Source: CAZLLV01 sp964560325 (GTDB lineage Bacteria; Acidobacteriota; Thermoanaerobaculia; Multivoradales; DATKCC01). Taken from it: a DNA stretch of 27,302 bases. Below the pieces are notes generated by a model. The model saw only the letters and a list, made by a program, of their open reading frames with translations. It ran no database searches and was not told the DNA's origin. Below are positions 14,163 to 21,425 of this stretch, in pieces. Positions within the stretch are counted from its first letter, which is position 1, and every line of letters starts with the position of its first letter. The DNA is taken from contig CAZLLV010000271.1 of NCBI GenBank assembly GCA_964560325.1, positions 1 through 27,302 on the forward strand, in the 5' to 3' direction. The translations under genes were made by a program, and so were the position numbers.

Positions 14163-14939
14163 CTAGCGGCCTTTCCACTCCGCGGCGCGCTTGTTCAGGA
14201 AGGCGTCGACGCCCTCCTCCTTGTCCTCGGTCGAGAAGCAGAGGCAGAAGAGGTCGCGCTCGTAGGCGATCCCGTCCTCGATCGACAGCTTCTCGCTCGC
14301 GCGCAGCGCCTGCTTGGCCACCTTCAGGGTGAGCGGGCTCATCGACGCGATTTTGCCGGCGAGCTCCAGGGTCTTCTCGCGCAGCTCGGCGGCCGGGACG
14401 ACCATCTCGACCAGCCCGATCTCCTTCGCCTCGGCGGCCGGCAGCATGTCGCCGGAGAGGATCAGGCGCATCGCGTGGCCCATGCCGACCAGCCGGGGCA
14501 GGCGCTGGGTGCCGCCGCCGCCCGGGATCAGGCCGAGCTTGATCTCCGGCTGGCCGAAGCGGGCGGTCTCGGAGGCGATCCGCAGGTCGCACGACATCGC
14601 GAGCTCGCAGCCGCCGCCCAGGCAGAAGCCGTTGACCATCGCGATCACCGGCTTCGGGAACGACGCCATGACGTCGAAGACGCGCGGGCTCGCCATCGCC
14701 TCGCGCTGGTCGAAGGGGCTCCGGCCCTCGAACTCCCCGATGTCGGCGCCGGCGATGAACGACTTCTCGCCGCTGCCGGTGACGACCACGGCGCCGATCC
14801 CGTCATCGGTCTCGATCGCCTCGAGGTGGGCGAGCATCTCGTCGCGCACCTGCTGGTTGAGGGCGTTCAGCTTGTCCGGGCGGTCGACGGTCAGGATCGC
14901 GACGCGTCCCGCGTCTTCGCGCAGCACGACTTCGGTCAT
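14163..14939 (-). CDS. Enoyl-CoA hydratase (crotonase family), last gene of the acyl-CoA operon
   Basis: Crotonase-fold enzyme of 258 residues that would hydrate trans-2-enoyl-CoA to 3-hydroxyacyl-CoA, possibly crotonyl-CoA. The oxyanion-hole segment SFIAGADIGEF (about 60-70) and NGFCLGGGCELAMSCD (about 105-120) with the first catalytic Glu are intact. The second catalytic Glu lies in FGQPEIKLGLIPGGGGTQRL (about 133-152). Both acid/base glutamates are present, so hydratase activity is more likely than isomerase-only. The ATG at 14939 follows AAGGAG at a spacing of about 8 nt. It lies 46 nt downstream of the C26 hydrolase gene on the same strand. Its stop nearly abuts the convergent deoxyhypusine synthase-like gene. 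Confidence 0.93.
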   Translation of the reverse strand: MTEVVLREDAGRVAILTVDRPDKLNALNQQVRDEMLAHLEAIETDDGIGAVVVTGSGEKSFIAGADIGEFEGRSPFDQREAMASPRVFDVMASFPKPVIAMVNGFCLGGGCELAMSCDLRIASETARFGQPEIKLGLIPGGGGTQRLPRLVGMGHAMRLILSGDMLPAAEAKEIGLVEMVVPAAELREKTLELAGKIASMSPLTLKVAKQALRASEKLSIEDGIAYERDLFCLCFSTEDKEEGVDAFLNKRAAEWKGR

Positions 14940-14985
14940 CTCGGGGCTCCTTCGGGGGGTTCGGTTTCAGGTGGAAGAGGTTCGA

Positions 14986-15720
14986 TCAGGGGGAATCGCC
15001 GAAGCCGAGCCGCTCGGCGAAGGCGATCCAGAGGGCGCGCTGCTGCGCCATCTCGACCAGGTTCTCCGGGTGCCACTGGACGCCGCGCACCCACCAGCTC
15101 GGGGAGTCGAGGTAGAGGGCCTCGGTCACGCCGTCCGGCGCGTGGGCGACGGCCACCAGGCCCGCGCCCAGGTCCTTGACCGCCTGGTGGTGGCGGCTGT
15201 TGACCAGGGGGTTCTCGCGCGCGAGGAGCGAGCCGAGCGTGACCGTCGGATCGTCGACGCGCAGGGCGTGGATCAGGGCGTCGTGGGGGTTCGAGAGCTG
15301 GTGCAGCACCTGGGTCGGGAGCTGGAGGGCGAGATCCTGAAAGAGCGTGCCCCCGAAGAAGACGTTCATCACCTGGATGCCGCGGCAGACCCCCCAGGTC
15401 GGAGTCTCGGCCTCGCGCGCGCCGGCGAGCAGCGCGAGCTCCATCGCGTCGCGCTCCGGGTTGACCGACACCTGCGCCTCGGGCAGCTCCTCCTCGCCGT
15501 AGCGCGCCGGCTCCACGTCCTCGCCGCCGGCGAGCACCAGCCCGAGCGCCTCGGCGCCCATCGCGTGGTAGTCGGCGCCCTTCTCGGGCTGGATCACGCG
15601 GATCCGCTCCGACGGCACGCCGGAGATCTCGAGGGCGCGGACGTAGTTCGGCGCCTTGTCGCCCTCGGGCGAGCCGACCGCGACCAGCACCGGGCCGCCG
15701 CCGTTCGTTCCAGGCTTCAC
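14986..15720 (-). CDS. Peptidase C26 / gamma-glutamyl-GABA hydrolase-like class I glutamine amidotransferase
   Basis: A 244-residue protein of the PuuD/C26 type, which cleaves gamma-glutamyl amide bonds. The nucleophile elbow is WGVCRGIQVMN with Cys112. LVLAGGEDVEPARYGE (about 61-76) is the family's early GG.D..P motif. The His-Glu pair of the triad is in RGVQWHPENL. NSRHHQAVKDLG is also family-typical. The start is GTG at 15720, sharing GTGA with the thiolase stop, so it is translationally coupled to a fatty-acid enzyme. That pairing is unusual, because PuuD normally travels with putrescine catabolism genes. The N-terminus (KPGTNGGGPVLVAVGSPEGD) is slightly shifted from classical PuuD. Physiological substrate unknown; the nearby deoxyhypusine synthase homologue hints at polyamine metabolism, but that is speculative. 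Confidence 0.88.
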   Translation of the reverse strand: MKPGTNGGGPVLVAVGSPEGDKAPNYVRALEISGVPSERIRVIQPEKGADYHAMGAEALGLVLAGGEDVEPARYGEEELPEAQVSVNPERDAMELALLAGAREAETPTWGVCRGIQVMNVFFGGTLFQDLALQLPTQVLHQLSNPHDALIHALRVDDPTVTLGSLLARENPLVNSRHHQAVKDLGAGLVAVAHAPDGVTEALYLDSPSWWVRGVQWHPENLVEMAQQRALWIAFAERLGFGDSP

Positions 15721-16973
15721 GGGGCGCCTCCACCGGGGACCGTCTCGACCGTCTCGACCAGGAGCGCCGCGCCCATGCCGCCGGAGACGCAGAGCGTGGC
15801 GAGTCCGCGCGTCCCGCCGGTACGGAGCAGGCGGTGGAGCAGCGTCACCAGGATGCGGGTGCCGGTGCAGCCGATCGGGTGGCCGAGGGCGATCGCGCCG
15901 CCGTCCGGGTTGACCCGCTCGCGGTCGAAGGCGAGCCCGAGGTCGTCGAGCTCCGACAGGCAGGCGAGCACCTGGCTGGCGAACGCCTCGTTGAGCTCGA
16001 CGGCGTCGAAGTCGTCCGGTGCCAGCCCGGTCCGCTCCAGCAGCCTCGTCACCGCCGGGACCGGGCCGCGGCCCATGACGCGCGGATCGACTCCGGTAAC
16101 CTCCCAGTCGAGGATGCGGGCGACCACGGCCCCGCTCTCGTAGAGCCCGAGCTCGGCCGCCGCCTCCTCGGAGGCGACGAGCACCGCCGCGGCGCCGTCG
16201 GTGATGCCGGAGGCGTTGCCCGGGGTGACGGTTCCGCCCTCGCGGAAGACGGTCGGGAGCTTCGCGAGCTGGTCGGGCGTCACGCCGTCGCGCGGGTGCT
16301 CGTCGGCGGAGACGGTCGTCGTGCCCTTCCTTCCGGCCACCTCGACCGGCGCGATCTCGGCCTCGAAGCGGCCCGCCTTCCGCGCCCGCTCGCAACGGTG
16401 CTGGCTCGACAGCGCCCAGGCGTCGGCCTCTTCGCGGGTGATGCGGTCTTCCTCGGCGAGCTCCTCGGCCGTCTCGCCCATCACCAGGCAGGAGAGGGGG
16501 TCGTTGAAGCCGTCCTTGTACATGCCGTCGACGATCTCCGCGTTCCCCATCCGGTAGCCCCAGCGGGCGCGGGGGAGGAGGTACGGCGTGTTCGACATGC
16601 TCTCGGTGCCGCCGGCGAGCACCACCCGGGCTTCGCCCAGGAGGATGTGCCGGGCGGCGACCAGCACCGCCTGGAGGCCGGAGGCGCACGCCTGGTTGAC
16701 GGTGATCGCCGGGCTCTCGACCGGCACGCCGGCGCGGTAGCCGATCTGGCGGGCGGTGTTCGGCCCGCCGCCGGCCTGCCGGCCGTGACCGAAGACGGTG
16801 GAGTCGACCGCCCTGGCGCGGTCACCGTCGATCCCGGCGCGCTCCAGGCAGGCTTGCGCCGCGGCGGTGCCCAGGTCGGCGGCCGACAGCGGCGCCAGGG
16901 CACCGCCGAACTTGCCGATCGGCGTGCGCACCGGCGCCGCGAGGACGATGGTGGAACGGTCGTGCGGACGCAA
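15717..16973 (-). CDS. Acetyl-CoA acetyltransferase / thiolase
   Basis: Thiolase of about 418 residues: condenses two acetyl-CoA, or cleaves 3-ketoacyl-CoA. It begins IVLAAPVRTPIGKFGG in the usual way. The acyl-accepting Cys96 is in NQACASGLQ. TPGNASGITDGAAAVL, LNEAFASQ, GGAIALGHPIGCTGTRI (His) and CVSGGMGAA (second catalytic Cys) are all intact, so the enzyme should be active. The start I propose is a TTG at 16973, 5 nt after the upstream crotonase stop. No ATG or GTG is available at the right place, and the next GTG lies inside the conserved RTPIG strand region. The Shine-Dalgarno is poor, which fits coupling to the upstream gene. The stop overlaps the C26 hydrolase GTG. Confidence 0.93.
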   Translation of the reverse strand: MRPHDRSTIVLAAPVRTPIGKFGGALAPLSAADLGTAAAQACLERAGIDGDRARAVDSTVFGHGRQAGGGPNTARQIGYRAGVPVESPAITVNQACASGLQAVLVAARHILLGEARVVLAGGTESMSNTPYLLPRARWGYRMGNAEIVDGMYKDGFNDPLSCLVMGETAEELAEEDRITREEADAWALSSQHRCERARKAGRFEAEIAPVEVAGRKGTTTVSADEHPRDGVTPDQLAKLPTVFREGGTVTPGNASGITDGAAAVLVASEEAAAELGLYESGAVVARILDWEVTGVDPRVMGRGPVPAVTRLLERTGLAPDDFDAVELNEAFASQVLACLSELDDLGLAFDRERVNPDGGAIALGHPIGCTGTRILVTLLHRLLRTGGTRGLATLCVSGGMGAALLVETVETVPGGGAP

Positions 16974-16978
16974 AGAGG

Positions 16979-17785
16979 CTACTTGCCGGTGAACTCGGGC
17001 TTGCGCTTCGCGTTGTAGGCCACCAGGCCCTCCCGCGCGTCGCTCGACTCGAAGAGCTGCTGCTGGAGCTCGCGCTCGATCGCGAGACCGCTCTCGAACG
17101 GCACCTCGGCGCCCGACTGGACGGCACGCTTGATCCGGCCGACCGCCTTCGAGGCCTTGTTCGGCGGAGTGAACTGGCGCGCGAAGTCGTGGAGCTGAGC
17201 GTCGAAGTTCTCGGCGTCGAAGATCCGGTTGACGATGCCCCAACGCTCCGCGTCCTCGAAGGAGAAGAGGTCGCCGGTGACCATCATCTCGATCGCCCTG
17301 GACTTGCCGACCATGCGTGCCAGGCGCTGGGTGCCGCCGGTGCCCGGCAGCACGCCGAGGTTGACCTCGGGCAGGCCGACCTTGCCGGCGCCCTTCTTGG
17401 CGATCCGCATGTCGGCCGCCATGGCGATCTCCAGACCGCCACCCACGGTGTGCCCGTTGAGCGCCGCGATCACCAGCTTGGGGGTCTGCTCGAGACGGTT
17501 GAGGGTCTCGTTCGCGTGCAGGCAGAAGAAGTACTTGAAGCGCGGCTCGGACTCCTCGAGCATCTTGATGTTGGCGCCGGCGCAGAAGAACTTGTCGCCG
17601 TTGCCCTGGAGCACGATCACGTAGACGTCGTTGTCGAAGCGCGCCTGGAGCACGGCGTCGTCAATCTGGCGCATCATCTCGTGGGTGTAGGTATTGGCGG
17701 GCGGGTCGTCGAGCGTGATGTAGGCGACGCCGTCCCGGACCTGGTACTGGACCAGGGTCTGTTCCGAAGCGATGGGTTCAGCCAC
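16979..17785 (-). CDS. Enoyl-CoA hydratase/isomerase (crotonase family), first gene of the acyl-CoA operon
   Basis: Crotonase-fold protein of 268 residues. It starts VAEPIASEQTLVQYQVRDG, with the first core strand at AYITLDDPPANTYTHEM. The oxyanion-hole segment is FFCAGANIKM (about 62-71). NGHTVGGGLEIAMAADMRIA and LPEVNLGVLPGTGGTQRLA carry both catalytic-position glutamates. It is clearly different from the other crotonase in the operon, with a longer C-terminus (TPPNKASKAVGRIKRAVQSG...), so the two probably act on different acyl-CoAs. I chose GTG at 17785 because GGGAGGA lies 4 nt upstream. A longer frame upstream has no ribosome-binding site and reads as low-complexity sequence. It begins the four-gene minus-strand operon. 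Confidence 0.92.
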   Translation of the reverse strand: MAEPIASEQTLVQYQVRDGVAYITLDDPPANTYTHEMMRQIDDAVLQARFDNDVYVIVLQGNGDKFFCAGANIKMLEESEPRFKYFFCLHANETLNRLEQTPKLVIAALNGHTVGGGLEIAMAADMRIAKKGAGKVGLPEVNLGVLPGTGGTQRLARMVGKSRAIEMMVTGDLFSFEDAERWGIVNRIFDAENFDAQLHDFARQFTPPNKASKAVGRIKRAVQSGAEVPFESGLAIERELQQQLFESSDAREGLVAYNAKRKPEFTGK

Positions 17786-17789
17786 TGCG

Positions 17790-17796
17790 TCCTCCC
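17790..17796 (-). promoter_or_regulatory. Shine-Dalgarno fixing the crotonase GTG start
   Basis: GGGAGGA on the minus strand, 4 nt before GTG at 17785. It rules out the longer upstream frame as the natural start. Confidence 0.8.
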
Positions 17797-17879
17797 GAAA
17801 AGGTGGGTTCGAATTCGTGGAAAGCCGTGTCGGTGTAGAAGGGGGGCGCGGCGCGCGGAGGCGGCCGCACCGTTCACCG

Positions 17880-17908
17880 ATTGTTGCACGCTCGCTGCGG
17901 ACGGGCAA
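17880..17908 (-). promoter_or_regulatory. Possible promoter of the acyl-CoA operon
   Basis: Minus-strand TTGCCC (17908-17903), 17-nt spacer, AACAAT (17885-17880). Each hexamer matches four of six consensus bases. This would give a leader of about 88 nt before the first crotonase. Moderate support only. Confidence 0.4.
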
Positions 17909-17938
17909 GGCGACGCCGTCCATCCTCGCGGTCGGCGC

Positions 17939-17968
17939 TTGACCGGGGGCACCGCGGATTCCTACAAT
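17939..17968 (+). promoter_or_regulatory. Sigma70-type promoter of the hypothetical/ThiS-like pair
   Basis: -35 TTGACC (17939-17944), 18-nt spacer, -10 TACAAT (17963-17968). Predicted start near 17975, about 70 nt before the ATG at 18046. Together with the minus-strand candidate at 17880-17908 this makes 17786-18045 a divergent promoter region; nothing else is evident in it. Confidence 0.65.
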
Positions 17969-18045
17969 CGGCCGGTTATCATCCGTTCCTCTACGATCTT
18001 GTCCCGGTCCCGGCGCCGTACCCGCTCGTACGCCCCCTCGTCCCC

Positions 18046-18801
18046 ATGATCACGGGGTACAACACCGACGTGCGCCATCTGGACGTGGTCTTCCACGTGC
18101 AGACCGAGGACAAGGGCTCCGAGAACCCGCTCATCGAGAGCCTGGTCTACGTCGGCGGCCAGGTGCTCGCGGCCAAGCGCGCGAGCTACGCCGACCTGCT
18201 CGCCGCCGGCCAGGGCGACCGGCCGATCGTCGAGCTGATGGAGCGCCAGCACCGGATCGTCATCGCGGCGATCCGGAGCGGCCGCTTCGACGGCAAGCTG
18301 CGCGCGCTCGGCGAGGTGCGGCGGACCGCGCCGCAGGCCGCGCCCGCGCCGGCCGGGCCGGCCGGCGACGATGCGGCCTCGGGCACCGTCGTGGTGACCC
18401 CCCCGGCCGCCGAGCCGGCGAGAGAGGGCTCGCCGCTGCCCGAGCTCGACGCCGAGCGCACCCTCGACCAGGTGATCCTCGAGTACCTGACCCAGGAGGC
18501 GGCCCAGGAGCAGCTCCTGCTCACGCTGCACGACGGCGCCGCGGTCACCCTCGGCGCCCCCGCCACCCTGGCCCTGCGCACCACCTCGTCGAAGAGCGGC
18601 CAGGCGGTCGCCGGGGCGCGGGTCCACGTGCGGATGATCTCGACGGTCGACGACCCGCGCGTCCTGTCGAGCGGCGAGACCGGCCGCGACGGCTCGCTCA
18701 CCCTCGGCTTCGACGTCCCGAAGCTCGAGCGCGGGACGGCGGCGCTCATCGTCTCGGCGGTCTCGGACATCGGCGACGCCGAAATCAAGCATTTGCTGTG
18801 A
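18046..18801 (+). CDS. Conserved hypothetical protein with 'GYNTDVRH...HVQTEDKG' N-terminal motif
   Basis: A 251-residue soluble protein with no signal peptide or membrane helix. The N-terminal block ITGYNTDVRHLDVVFHVQTE, followed by DKGSENPLIESLVYVGGQVL, belongs to a family I recall from Acidobacteriota and deltaproteobacteria without an assigned function. It continues AKRASYADLL. The middle (about 95-140) is an Ala/Pro-rich linker. ERTLDQVILEYL may be a short helical segment. The C-terminal 85 residues (from about LGAPATLALRTTS, then VAGARVHVRMI to GETGRDGSLTLGFDVP) look like a beta-sandwich of the transthyretin or carboxypeptidase-regulatory kind. The start is ATG at 18046; the Shine-Dalgarno is weak. 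The stop overlaps the next gene's GTG, so co-translation with the ThiS-like protein is likely. Function unknown. Confidence 0.8.
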   Translation: MITGYNTDVRHLDVVFHVQTEDKGSENPLIESLVYVGGQVLAAKRASYADLLAAGQGDRPIVELMERQHRIVIAAIRSGRFDGKLRALGEVRRTAPQAAPAPAGPAGDDAASGTVVVTPPAAEPAREGSPLPELDAERTLDQVILEYLTQEAAQEQLLLTLHDGAAVTLGAPATLALRTTSSKSGQAVAGARVHVRMISTVDDPRVLSSGETGRDGSLTLGFDVPKLERGTAALIVSAVSDIGDAEIKHLL

Positions 18802-19025
18802 CCGCCTCTCCGGTCGGGATCGAGGTCAACGGCGAGCGCCGAGAGGTGGCGCCGGGCACGACGGTCCTCGGTCTGCTCGAGGCGATGGAGCGCCATCCGC
18901 GGACCGTGGCGGTCGAGCACAACCGGGAGATCCTGCCCCGCGACCGCTACGGCGAGACGGTGCTCGCGCCGGGCGACGTGCTCGAGATCGTCGGTTTCGT
19001 CCAGGGCGGCCGAGGGCGGGAATGA
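18798..19025 (+). CDS. ThiS/MoaD-like sulfur-carrier protein with C-terminal extension after Gly-Gly
   Basis: A 75-residue beta-grasp protein. IEVNGERREVAPGTTVLGLL, then AVEHNREILPRDRYGETVLA and PGDVLEIVGFVQGG match ThiS along its length. ThiS-type carriers act by forming a thiocarboxylate on a terminal Gly-Gly, but here the chain continues R-G-R-E after GG (codons CGA GGG CGG GAA TGA at 19011-19025). As written it cannot be adenylated until the last four residues are removed. Processed relatives are known: QbsE, and Wolinella HcyS, rely on JAMM-type proteases. The start is GTG at 18798, overlapping the hypothetical's stop. No thiG, thiF or JAMM protease gene is in view. Family is confident; the thiamin role is not established. 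Confidence 0.82.
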   Translation: MTASPVGIEVNGERREVAPGTTVLGLLEAMERHPRTVAVEHNREILPRDRYGETVLAPGDVLEIVGFVQGGRGRE

Positions 19026-19045
19026 ACCCCGCCTCCCCCCGGTTG

Positions 19046-19074
19046 TTGCCCTCCGCCGCGCGGTCGGTTATATT
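19046..19074 (+). promoter_or_regulatory. Promoter of tRNA-Lys
   Basis: -35 TTGCCC (19046-19051), 17-nt spacer, -10 TATATT (19069-19074). The predicted start is about 6 nt before the mature tRNA 5' end, as is common for tRNA genes. Confidence 0.65.
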
Positions 19075-19086
19075 GCGCGACGCACT

Positions 19087-19162
19087 GGGCCGCTAGCTCA
19101 ACTGGCAGAGCAGCAGACTCTTAATCTGCGGGTTCGGGGTTCGATTCCCTGGCGGCTCACCA
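19087..19162 (+). tRNA. tRNA-Lys (anticodon CTT)
   Basis: 76 nt including an encoded CCA. Acceptor stem GGGCCGC pairs with GCGGCTC (one G-U), discriminator A. D arm TAGCTCAACTGGCAGAGCA, anticodon loop CTCTTAA with CTT at its centre, T arm GGGGTTCGATTCCC. All arms fold normally, so the gene looks functional. It decodes AAG, expected to be the major lysine codon in this GC-rich genome. Confidence 0.97.
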
Positions 19163-19261
19163 ACTTCCCCCTTTCGCACGCCCCTCTTTCGTCTCGTCCC
19201 GCACTCCTCTTGTAGACTCCGGGAAGGCGCCGCCGCTCTGCGGCGAGCCCGTCCGAGCGAT

Positions 19262-19350
19262 GCGAAAGTGGCGGAACCGGTATACGCGCTAGACTTAGGA
19301 TCTAGTCCCGAGTGATCGGGTTGGGGGTTCGAGTCCCCCCTTTCGCACCA
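19262..19350 (+). tRNA. tRNA-Leu (anticodon TAG)
   Basis: 89 nt including an encoded CCA. Acceptor GCGAAAG pairs perfectly with CTTTCGC, discriminator A. Anticodon stem CTAGA/TCTAG with loop CTTAGGA gives anticodon TAG (reads CTA, and CTN by wobble). A long class II variable arm, TCCCGAGTGATCGGG, is present, as expected for leucine. The T arm is GGGGGTTCGAGTCCCCC. It lies 99 nt after tRNA-Lys, in a gap that contains a CG-rich hairpin but no clear promoter. It ends 53 nt before tig, so tRNA-Lys, tRNA-Leu and tig may share a transcript. Confidence 0.97.
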
Positions 19351-19403
19351 AACCCCCCAATCATCCCAAGCCGGGCTCGCGGCCCGAGAGGTGTCTCCCC
19401 CAG

Positions 19404-20762
19404 ATGAGCGTCGTCCAGTCGATCCAGGACATCGGCCCCTGCAAGAAGGAGCTGAAGATCGAGGTGCCCGCCGAGACGGTGGACGCCGAAACCGAGCGCG
19501 TGGTGCGCGAGTACGGCCGCCAGGCGAAGATCCCCGGCTTCCGGCCCGGCAAGGTACCGGCCCAGGTGGTGCGCAAGCGTTTCCGGGAGGACATCGACAA
19601 GGACGTGGTCGAGCGCCTGGTGCCGCGTTTCTGGCAGCAGGCGGAGTCGGAGGCGGGGCTCGAACCGATCACGCCGCCGCAGCTCGCCGGGGTCGAGGAC
19701 CGCGAGGCCGGAGAGCCGCTGGTCTTCACCGCCACCGTCGAAGTGCGCCCGGAGATCGAGATCAAGAGCCTCGACGGCTTCGACCTGCCCGACCCGGCGG
19801 CCGAGCCGACCGAGGAGGAGGTCGAGAGCGCGCTCGAGGAGCTGCGCGGCCGTGCCGGCACCTGGGTGGAGACCGACCGGCCCGCCGGTCAGGGCGATCG
19901 GGTGACCGCCGTGGTCGAAGAGATCGACGGGGACGGGGGGGACGGCGAGAAGGCCGAGGGCGGCGAGGAGGGCGGCGGTCCCGAGCCGGTGCAGGTCGAG
20001 GTCGGCTCGCCGCAGGTCTGGGAGGAGCTCTCGGTCGCCCTGTCGGGGCTCTCGGCGGGGCAGAAGGGCGAGTTCGACCGCATGCACGAGGAGGAGGGGG
20101 CGGTGCGGGAGCGCAAGTTCCGCTTCCGGGTCGACAAGGTCGAGGAGCGCGACCTGCCGGAGATCGACGACGCGCTCGCGCAGCAGATCGGCGGCTTCGA
20201 CACGGTGGCCGAGCTCGAGACGGCGGTGCGCGAGCAGCTCGCACGCCAGAAGGAGAACGAGCGGGGCGAAGCGCGCGAGCGGGCGCTGCTCGACCAGCTC
20301 CGCGCGCGCCACCCGGTGGCGCTCCCCGACGGCCTGGTCGACATGGAGACCGAATCGCTGGTGCGCGAGTACGCCGAATCGCTCGCCCGCCAGGGGGTCG
20401 ATGTGAGGAATGTCGACATCGACTGGCGTTCCATGGCCGAGCAGGCGCGGCCGAGCGCCGAGAAGCGCGTGCACGCGCGCCTGCTGCTCGAAACGATCGC
20501 CGAGCGCGAGGGGATCGAGGTCGAGCCGCCGGAGGTCGAGGCGATGCTCGGGCAGATCGGCCAGCCGCAGGGTGTATCGGCTTCGGTGGTGCGGCGCACT
20601 CTCCAGAAGGACGGCCGCCTCGCCGGCCTGCGGGCCCAGATGCTGCGGGCCAAGACCGTGCGCCACCTGCTGGGGGAAACCTCACCCGACTTCGGGAAGT
20701 CGGACGCGGTTGGCGACGTTGACCAGGACGAGCCCGCAACCCCCGGCGAGCCGGGCACGTAA
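19404..20762 (+). CDS. tig: Trigger factor with degenerate PPIase domain
   Basis: Ribosome-associated chaperone of 452 residues. The N-terminal ribosome-binding domain is intact: KKELKIEVPAETVDAETERV, the signature GFRPGKVP (about 46-53) and VRKRFREDI. The middle domain, normally an FKBP-type prolyl isomerase, has lost the usual ...G...PGFE... active-site pattern. In its place is a Gly/Glu/Asp-rich insert (about residues 173-192: GDGGDGEKAEGGEEGGGPEP) followed by a reduced beta structure (VQVEVGSPQVWEEL). The C-terminal helical SurA-like chaperone arms (about 250-430) are present, and the tail is acidic. The ATG at 19404 has GAGAGGTG about 10 nt upstream. It heads the classic tig-clpP-clpX-lon block. 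Confidence 0.94.
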   Translation: MSVVQSIQDIGPCKKELKIEVPAETVDAETERVVREYGRQAKIPGFRPGKVPAQVVRKRFREDIDKDVVERLVPRFWQQAESEAGLEPITPPQLAGVEDREAGEPLVFTATVEVRPEIEIKSLDGFDLPDPAAEPTEEEVESALEELRGRAGTWVETDRPAGQGDRVTAVVEEIDGDGGDGEKAEGGEEGGGPEPVQVEVGSPQVWEELSVALSGLSAGQKGEFDRMHEEEGAVRERKFRFRVDKVEERDLPEIDDALAQQIGGFDTVAELETAVREQLARQKENERGEARERALLDQLRARHPVALPDGLVDMETESLVREYAESLARQGVDVRNVDIDWRSMAEQARPSAEKRVHARLLLETIAEREGIEVEPPEVEAMLGQIGQPQGVSASVVRRTLQKDGRLAGLRAQMLRAKTVRHLLGETSPDFGKSDAVGDVDQDEPATPGEPGT

Positions 20763-20814
20763 GAACCTCCGGTACGAGCAAACGACAGGAACGACAGAGA
20801 GGACTCACGGTTTC

Positions 20815-21402
20815 ATGCTGATCCCGATGGTAGTCGAGCAGTCGAGCCGCGGCGAGCGCGCCTACGACATCTATTCGCGCCTGCTCAAGGACAACATCAT
20901 CTTTCTCGGCCGGCCGGTCGACGACGATCTGTCGAGCCTGCTGATCGCCCAGATGCTCTTCCTCGAGGCCGAGAACCCGGAGAAGGACATCGCCCTCTAC
21001 ATCAACTCACCGGGCGGCTCGGTGACCGCCGGGCTCGCGGTCTACGACACGATGCAGTACATCAAGCCGGACATCGCGACCTACTGCGTCGGCCAGGCGT
21101 CGTCGATGGCGGCCGTGCTCTTCGCCGCCGGCGCCAAGGGCAAGCGGGTGATCCTGCCGAACAGCCGTATCCTCATCCACCAGCCCTGGGCCTCCGGCCT
21201 GGGTGGCCAGCAGACCGACATCGAGATCCACGCCAAGGATCTCTTGAAGATGCGCGACCGGCTCGACGAGATCCTCGCCTACCACACCGGCAAGTCGAAG
21301 GAAGAGGTGCACGGCGACACCGAGCGCGACCGCATCCTGTCGGCCGACGAGGCGGTGTCGTACGGCCTCGCGGACAAGGTCATGACGCAGAGGCGCGCCT
21401 GA
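20815..21402 (+). CDS. clpP: ATP-dependent Clp protease proteolytic subunit
   Basis: Serine protease that forms the two-ring chamber of ClpXP, 195 residues, full length. The strand INSPGGSVTAGLAVYD (about 63-78) lines the active site. The nucleophile Ser97 lies in GQASSMAA, the base His122 in RILIHQP, and the acid Asp in the DRILSADEA region. GERAYDIYSRLLKDNIIFLG is the expected N-terminal region; the propeptide is very short (MLIPMVVEQSS...). The start is ATG at 20815, with AGAGAGGA about 12 nt upstream, and 52 nt after tig. A palindrome begins at the stop codon. clpX follows after 224 nt, enough for its own promoter. Confidence 0.98.
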   Translation: MLIPMVVEQSSRGERAYDIYSRLLKDNIIFLGRPVDDDLSSLLIAQMLFLEAENPEKDIALYINSPGGSVTAGLAVYDTMQYIKPDIATYCVGQASSMAAVLFAAGAKGKRVILPNSRILIHQPWASGLGGQQTDIEIHAKDLLKMRDRLDEILAYHTGKSKEEVHGDTERDRILSADEAVSYGLADKVMTQRRA

Positions 21403-21425
21403 GCCCGTGACCGGGTCACGGGCTC
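21401..21425 (+). terminator. Near-perfect palindrome at the clpP stop codon
   Basis: Arms GAGCCCGTGACC (21401-21412) and GGTCACGGGCTC (21414-21425) around a single G. It begins inside the clpP TGA. It folds into a strong hairpin but lacks a following U-tract, so it may be a 3' stabiliser, a partial terminator or a DNA-binding site. Confidence 0.5.

Noticed and set aside
19302..20666. Minus-strand open frame ending KGGTRTPNPITRD
   Set aside because: That peptide is the well-known artefact of reading antisense through tRNA-Leu; the rest is antisense to tig.
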